A stretch of DNA of 10,497 nt from an uncultured Parabacteroides sp. (GTDB lineage Bacteria > Bacteroidota > Bacteroidia > Bacteroidales > Tannerellaceae): NCBI GenBank assembly GCA_900541965.1, contig UQLN01000094.1:1-10497 (forward strand). Direction: 5' to 3'. Position 1 is the first letter of the stretch. The number at the start of each line of letters is the position of its first letter. A program made the translations under genes and the position numbers. Below, in pieces: positions 7,033 through 10,497 of the stretch. The notes under the pieces were generated by a model. The model had not been told where the DNA came from. It did no database searches and saw only the letters and a program-made list of their open reading frames with translations.

Positions 7033-7113
7033 AGTTGACAAGTGACAGTTGGCAGTTGACAGTTAAAAACAGCTTTGAAACTGTCAACTGTCACTTGTCA
7101 ACTGTCAACTGTT
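7033..7113. repeat. Facing arrays of 7-bp units forming a long hairpin
   Basis: The right half is five 7-bp units (7079-7113): AACTGTC, AACTGTC, ACTTGTC, AACTGTC, AACTGTT. The left half (7033-7064) is the same unit on the other strand: AGTTGAC, AAGTGAC, AGTTGGC, AGTTGAC and a final AGTT. An exact 18-bp inverted repeat joins 7033-7050 and 7086-7103, and a 12-bp one joins 7053-7064 and 7079-7090. The best combined fold pairs 25 bp, with one 7-nt unit bulged out on the left side and a 14-nt loop. It starts at the aminopeptidase stop codon (one-base overlap) and ends 8 bp before the carbonic anhydrase ATG. There is no T-run after it on the minus strand, so it does not look like a simple terminator. 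Confidence 0.88.
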
Positions 7114-8897
7114 TAGATTTCTGCTGTTTTATGTTTTAACCACGCTTTTTCCTCTTCATCGAGGTATGGGCTTAGTTTTTCGTATACCATTTGATGATAT
7201 TTGTTCAACCAGGCAAGTTCGCGAACTGAAAGCATGGAGGCGATAACCAGACTGGTGTCGATATAACAAAGCGTGATTGTTTCGAAACTGAGGAATTTAC
7301 CGAATTCGGTTTCGCTGTCTTCACGTACAACAATCATGTTTTCGGTACGGATACCGTATTCTCCGGCGCGATACATGGCCGGTTCGTCACTCATCACCAT
7401 TCCGGGTTTCAGTACAACCGGATTCTCTTCCATTCGGATACTTTGCGGGCCTTCATGTACATTCAGGCAATGCCCGATACCGTGGCAGGTTCCGTGCAAA
7501 TAGTTGATACCGGCATCCCATAAGGCTTTCCGTGCAAAAGCATCAATCAGGCAACCACGTATTCCGGCAGGGAATTTGCATTTGGCAATGCTGATCGTTC
7601 CTTTCAGGGCACGGGTGAAATCCTTTTTCATCTGTTCAGTCGGTTCGCCGAGGGCAATTGTACGGGTTACGTCGGTGGTTCCGTCCATGTATTGGGCACC
7701 GGAGTCTAACAGGTAAAGGCTTTCGCGTTTCAGTTCGGTGTCGGTTTCCGGTGTAGGACTGTAGTGAACCACAGCGGCATTCGGTCCGTAGCTGGATATG
7801 CTGCCGAAACTGTTCATGATATATAAAGGCTGTTCGGCACGCAGTTCCGTTAATTTGAAGGCTGCGCTAAGCTCTGTGACTTTTTCGCCGGCTGCCAGTT
7901 CCTTTTCCAGCCAGTAGAAGAACTTAGTCAGGGCTACTCCGTCTTTCTCCACTGCATTCCGGAAACCTTTGATTTCGGTTTCGTTTTTAATACTCTTCAG
8001 ATGATTTGCCGGAGAAATATCTTCAATCACCGTACAACTTGCCGGGAGGGCATTGTAGATGGCCACATTCGTTTTGTTTCCATCAAGGAATACGACAGTA
8101 TCTTCCGGCAGGCGGGAGAGGTAAGTATATATCATGGAATAGTCTGCCAGTTTCACACCTTCGTGTTTCAGACGTTCGATAACTTCTGTCGTCAACTTTT
8201 TAGGATTGATGAAGAGCACGCTTTCTTTTTCGGAAATGAAGGCATAGCTGATAACAACCGGATTGTAAGTTACATCCGTGCCACGTATATTGAATGTCCA
8301 TGCAACTTCATCCAATGCGGAGAGGACAGTGCAATCGGCTCCGGCTTCGTGTACTTTGTCGTTGATGGCAATCAGTTTGTCTTCTGTGGATTGCCCGCTC
8401 AATTCGACTGGCATTTCAAATAGCGGGGCATCGGGGATTGCAGGACGGTCTTTCCAAATCGGATCAATCAGGCTGAGGTCCGTTTTCAGCAGGATGCCTT
8501 TTTTCTTTAATTTGAGTTTAAGCACACGTGCATCGGCTGCGCTGTAAGTTTCACCGTTTAATCCTACGGTCTGTCCTTCGCTCAGTTCATGGAGCAAAAA
8601 ATCCGGGATGGTCGGGGTTTCCGGTAATATTTTATATAATTCGATACCGCTTCCTTCCAACTGGCTTGCCGCTTGCAGGAAGTAACGGGAGTCTGTCCAT
8701 AACCCGGCTTTGTTGGCTGTGATAACAACTGTCCCTGCCGAACCGTTGAAACCGGAAATCCATTCGCGGTATTTCCAGCAATCGGCGGGATACTCGCTCA
8801 TATGAGGATCGGAAGTCGGGATGATGTAGGCATCGATGTTCTGCTTTGCCATTTCTTCCCGTAGCGCTATAATTCTTTCAGAAATGTTCGTTTTCAT
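7113..8897 (-). CDS. Xaa-Pro aminopeptidase (aminopeptidase P, M24B)
   Basis: This 594-aa cytoplasmic enzyme removes an N-terminal residue that precedes proline. I start it at the ATG at 8897 (MKTNISERII); a TTG seven codons earlier is less likely. It has the three-domain layout of the long, eukaryote-like aminopeptidase P: two creatinase-type N-terminal domains (about 1-150 and 165-300), the pita-bread catalytic domain (about 305-530) and a C-terminal tail of about 60 residues. The dinuclear metal ligands are D398 (LLDSG), D409 (TTDVTRT), H472 (HGTCHGIGH), E505 (SDEPAMY) and E519 (RTEN). H468 and H481 (NVHEGP) fit the other catalytic histidines. A TAnnTTTG box lies upstream, so this is probably the first gene of the leftward run. 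The long hairpin after its stop codon may limit read-through or process the transcript. Confidence 0.94.
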   Translation of the reverse strand: MKTNISERIIALREEMAKQNIDAYIIPTSDPHMSEYPADCWKYREWISGFNGSAGTVVITANKAGLWTDSRYFLQAASQLEGSGIELYKILPETPTIPDFLLHELSEGQTVGLNGETYSAADARVLKLKLKKKGILLKTDLSLIDPIWKDRPAIPDAPLFEMPVELSGQSTEDKLIAINDKVHEAGADCTVLSALDEVAWTFNIRGTDVTYNPVVISYAFISEKESVLFINPKKLTTEVIERLKHEGVKLADYSMIYTYLSRLPEDTVVFLDGNKTNVAIYNALPASCTVIEDISPANHLKSIKNETEIKGFRNAVEKDGVALTKFFYWLEKELAAGEKVTELSAAFKLTELRAEQPLYIMNSFGSISSYGPNAAVVHYSPTPETDTELKRESLYLLDSGAQYMDGTTDVTRTIALGEPTEQMKKDFTRALKGTISIAKCKFPAGIRGCLIDAFARKALWDAGINYLHGTCHGIGHCLNVHEGPQSIRMEENPVVLKPGMVMSDEPAMYRAGEYGIRTENMIVVREDSETEFGKFLSFETITLCYIDTSLVIASMLSVRELAWLNKYHQMVYEKLSPYLDEEEKAWLKHKTAEI

Positions 8898-8928
8898 TGT
8901 ATTCTGTTTTTTAGTCAACGTTACTTTG

Positions 8929-8936
8929 CAAAAATA
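8929..8936 (-). promoter_or_regulatory. -7 box of the aminopeptidase P promoter
   Basis: TATTTTTG on the minus strand is a full match to TAnnTTTG, 31 bp upstream of the ATG at 8897. No clear TTTG -33 box is seen, but the upstream DNA is A/T-rich. Confidence 0.55.
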
Positions 8937-9044
8937 GTAAATATCGATTAGGATTAATGCTTGTTTAAATATTATTTGTCATCCGTATCCAGTACAAAAA
9001 CAACGAAAGTACAACTTGGAAATGCTTTGCTAAGTATTCTCTTG

Positions 9045-9120
9045 TATAAGTATGATTTTTCCGGTTCATAGTTATGAATTAGAAAAAACATAGTTATGAA
9101 TCGGGAAAATCATACTTATG
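9045..9120. repeat. Four palindromic decamers at exact 22-bp period
   Basis: YATANNTATG occurs at 9045-9054 (TATAAGTATG), 9067-9076 and 9089-9098 (both CATAGTTATG) and 9111-9120 (CATACTTATG), each start exactly 22 bp after the last. The 12-bp spacers are A/T-rich and differ. CATAGTTATGAAT (13 bp) is an exact direct repeat at 9067 and 9089. The array as a whole also forms an inverted repeat, 9046-9070 against 9095-9119, with 23 of 25 bases matching around a 24-nt centre. It lies in the 365-bp divergent gap between the aminopeptidase and mtnA genes, about 100 bp before the mtnA -7 box. The rest of that gap holds only the two promoters. The role is unknown; a multi-site operator or a small mobile palindrome are both possible. 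Confidence 0.85.
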
Positions 9121-9193
9121 AGGGGGTAAAGGCATTAGGAACTTAATTTGTTTTTGACTCTCTGGATTTTGCGATGTATAATATATTAATGTA

Positions 9194-9228
9194 CTTGTGC
9201 TGCCAACCGGGGAATGTTATTATTTTTG
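9194..9228 (+). promoter_or_regulatory. Probable mtnA promoter
   Basis: TATTTTTG at 9221-9228 matches TAnnTTTG fully, 34 bp before the ATG at 9263. CTTG at 9194-9197 is a possible -33 box with a 23-bp gap. The array at 9045-9120 lies upstream, where an activator or repressor could act. Confidence 0.55.
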
Positions 9229-9262
9229 CAATCGCTTATTATAGTTGAAACATGCATGACAA

Positions 9263-10318
9263 ATGAATCATATAACCTCTTTGAAAACAGTCCGTCTGAG
9301 TGACGATGCTGATGCTGTAATTATTTTGGACCAGACTCAGTTACCGGGTAAGGAAGAGTATGTAAAACTTTTTACACCGGAAGATGTGTGGGATGCCATC
9401 TATAAATTAAAGGTACGTGGAGCACCAGCTATCGGGATTGCTGCGGCTTATGGCATTTATATAGGCTGCCGAGGGATAGAAACAGATTCGGTTATTGATT
9501 TTCAGAAAGAATTTGGTCGGATAAAAGCATATCTTGCAGGTGCACGTCCGACGGCAGTAAATCTTGTTGCTTCTTTAAACCGGATGGAACATGTGCTGAT
9601 AACTCATCAGCAGGAAAACGTTGCACAGATAAAAGAACTGTTGCGAAAGGAGTCGGAAGCTATTCGAGAGGAAGATGCCGTAGCTTGTCGTCGGATAGGG
9701 GAGTATTGTCTTTCATTGTTGAAGCCTGGCATTGGGATTTTGACTCATTGCAATGCCGGTCATCTAGCTGTGTCGGAATATGGCACAGCATTGGCTCCGG
9801 TTTATTTGGGAGAAGAGAGAGGGTATCATTTTAAAGTGTTTGCAGATGAAACCCGCCCGTTGTTGCAAGGAGCCCGCCTGACGGCTTATGAATTAAATAA
9901 AGCCGGAGTGGATGTGACTTTGATTTGTGATAATATGGCCTCGTCCGTTATGCAGAAAGGATGGGTTCAGGCTGTTGTGGTAGGCTGTGACCGGATTGCA
10001 GCAAATGGGGATGTAGCGAATAAGATTGGAACTTCAGGTGTCGCTATTCTGGCTCGTCATTACAGAATTCCTTTTTACGTATTGGGACCCACATCAACTA
10101 TAGACATGAAATGTCCTGACGGAAATTCTATTGTAATAGAAGAACGTAATCCGGATGAGGTTACAAAGCAGTGGTATACCCAAAGAATGGCTCCGGAAGG
10201 AATAAATGTATATAATCCTGCATTTGATGTAACATCTCATGAGCTAATTACGGCAATCATCACAGAAAAAGGCATCCATTATCCTCCGTATGAAGAGAGT
10301 CTGCCGGGAAGAGTTTGA
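9263..10318 (+). CDS. mtnA: S-methyl-5-thioribose-1-phosphate isomerase
   Basis: This 351-aa protein is full length for MtnA, which turns the aldose methylthioribose-1-phosphate into the ketose methylthioribulose-1-phosphate in methionine salvage. Family motifs are in order: KVRGAPAIGIAAAYG (50-64), ARPTAVNL (94-101), THCNAG with catalytic C163, ETRPLLQGARLTAYEL (196-211), and VGCDRIAANGDVANKIGT with catalytic D243. The end, YNPAFDVTSHELI, has Ser where most relatives have Pro. The eIF2B alpha/beta/delta-like fold means annotation can confuse it with ribose-1,5-bisphosphate isomerase, but the motifs favour MtnA. It is cytoplasmic. No other methionine-salvage gene is nearby: it sits alone between divergent aminopeptidase P and rpsU. 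No terminator is visible after its stop codon, so some transcripts may run into rpsU. Confidence 0.93.
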   Translation: MNHITSLKTVRLSDDADAVIILDQTQLPGKEEYVKLFTPEDVWDAIYKLKVRGAPAIGIAAAYGIYIGCRGIETDSVIDFQKEFGRIKAYLAGARPTAVNLVASLNRMEHVLITHQQENVAQIKELLRKESEAIREEDAVACRRIGEYCLSLLKPGIGILTHCNAGHLAVSEYGTALAPVYLGEERGYHFKVFADETRPLLQGARLTAYELNKAGVDVTLICDNMASSVMQKGWVQAVVVGCDRIAANGDVANKIGTSGVAILARHYRIPFYVLGPTSTIDMKCPDGNSIVIEERNPDEVTKQWYTQRMAPEGINVYNPAFDVTSHELITAIITEKGIHYPPYEESLPGRV

Positions 10319-10346
10319 GTCACAAGCTAAAAAAAAGCCGGAAAGT

Positions 10347-10377
10347 TTTGCTAATAACGAAACAATCAGTAATTTTG
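10347..10377 (+). promoter_or_regulatory. Canonical Bacteroides promoter of rpsU
   Basis: TTTG at 10347-10350, a 19-bp gap, and TAATTTTG at 10370-10377 give a full match to the Bacteroides -33/-7 consensus. Transcription would start near 10384, giving a leader of roughly 40 nt, A-rich before the ATG. This is the best promoter in the window and fits a highly expressed ribosomal protein gene. Confidence 0.75.
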
Positions 10378-10426
10378 CTGCCCAATTTGTGGATATAGTA
10401 ATTAAACAATAATAATAAATTAAATT

Positions 10427-10497
10427 ATGATCGTAGTTCCATTAAAAGAAGGCGAAAACATTGAAAAAGCGCTGAAGAAATTCAAAAGAAAGTTTGA
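10427..10497 (+). CDS. rpsU: 30S ribosomal protein S21, N-terminal fragment
   Basis: The frame opens MIVVPLKEGENIEKAL and continues with a Lys/Arg-rich stretch to the window edge, 23 codons in all. This is the typical start of bacteroidal S21, a small basic protein of the 30S subunit that acts near the anti-Shine-Dalgarno end of 16S rRNA. The strong promoter directly upstream supports it. The rest, normally to about 60-70 residues, is outside the window. Confidence 0.9.
   Translation, partial: MIVVPLKEGENIEKALKKFKRKF

Noticed and set aside
7025..7087. Longer N terminus for the carbonic anhydrase
   Set aside because: The 21 extra codons are translated from the heptad hairpin, while family members start at MAIIKSVRGF or close to it.
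8898..8918. TTG start for aminopeptidase P
   Set aside because: The ATG at 8897 gives the expected N terminus and a proper 31-bp distance from the -7 box.
9045..9120. Intrinsic terminator for one of the flanking genes
   Set aside because: It lies upstream of both divergent genes, so neither transcript would end there, and no T-run follows on either strand.
9251..9258. CATGCATG palindrome before mtnA
   Set aside because: It is only 8 bp, common by chance, and has no second copy nearby.

Overview
The window looks like chromosomal DNA of a Bacteroides species (Bacteroidota). Candidate promoters match the Bacteroides -7 box TAnnTTTG, and one (before rpsU) also has TTTG at the ideal distance. 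Lipoprotein signal peptides and the particular set of proteins fit the genus. Species cannot be fixed from the sequence alone.

Left end (1-1395, leftward genes). This stretch holds the first 36 codons of a lipoprotein gene, then an array of five evenly spaced 17-bp dyads, then a gene for an HU-like/DUF4469 DNA-binding protein. In front of that gene lies a 201-bp segment bounded by a perfect 15-bp inverted repeat. The only good TAnnTTTG box in the segment points away from the gene. Inversion would place it about 49-56 bp upstream of the start codon, facing the gene. I read this as a phase-variable promoter caught in the OFF orientation. A hairpin terminator at 1332-1376 separates it from the next gene.

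Centre (1396-8897, all leftward). In transcription order: a 594-aa Xaa-Pro aminopeptidase, a gamma-class carbonic anhydrase-like hexapeptide protein, a membrane-anchored serine hydrolase of the beta-lactamase fold, a CBM9-like lipoprotein, and a type IIB Ca2+-transporting P-type ATPase. Hydrolase and carbonic anhydrase abut exactly, and the CBM9 gene follows 14 bp later, so these three probably form one transcript. A large hairpin built of 7-bp tandem units lies between the aminopeptidase and the carbonic anhydrase. The ATPase has its own probable promoter and terminator.

Right end (8898-10497). A 365-bp divergent intergenic region holds one promoter for each flanking gene. It also holds a second regular array: four 10-bp palindromes at an exact 22-bp period inside a larger inverted repeat. 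Rightward genes are mtnA (methylthioribose-1-phosphate isomerase) and the first 23 codons of rpsU (ribosomal protein S21).

Most genes are ordinary Bacteroides genes. The parts worth a second look are non-coding: the putative invertible promoter, the two 22/23-bp dyad arrays, and the heptad hairpin.
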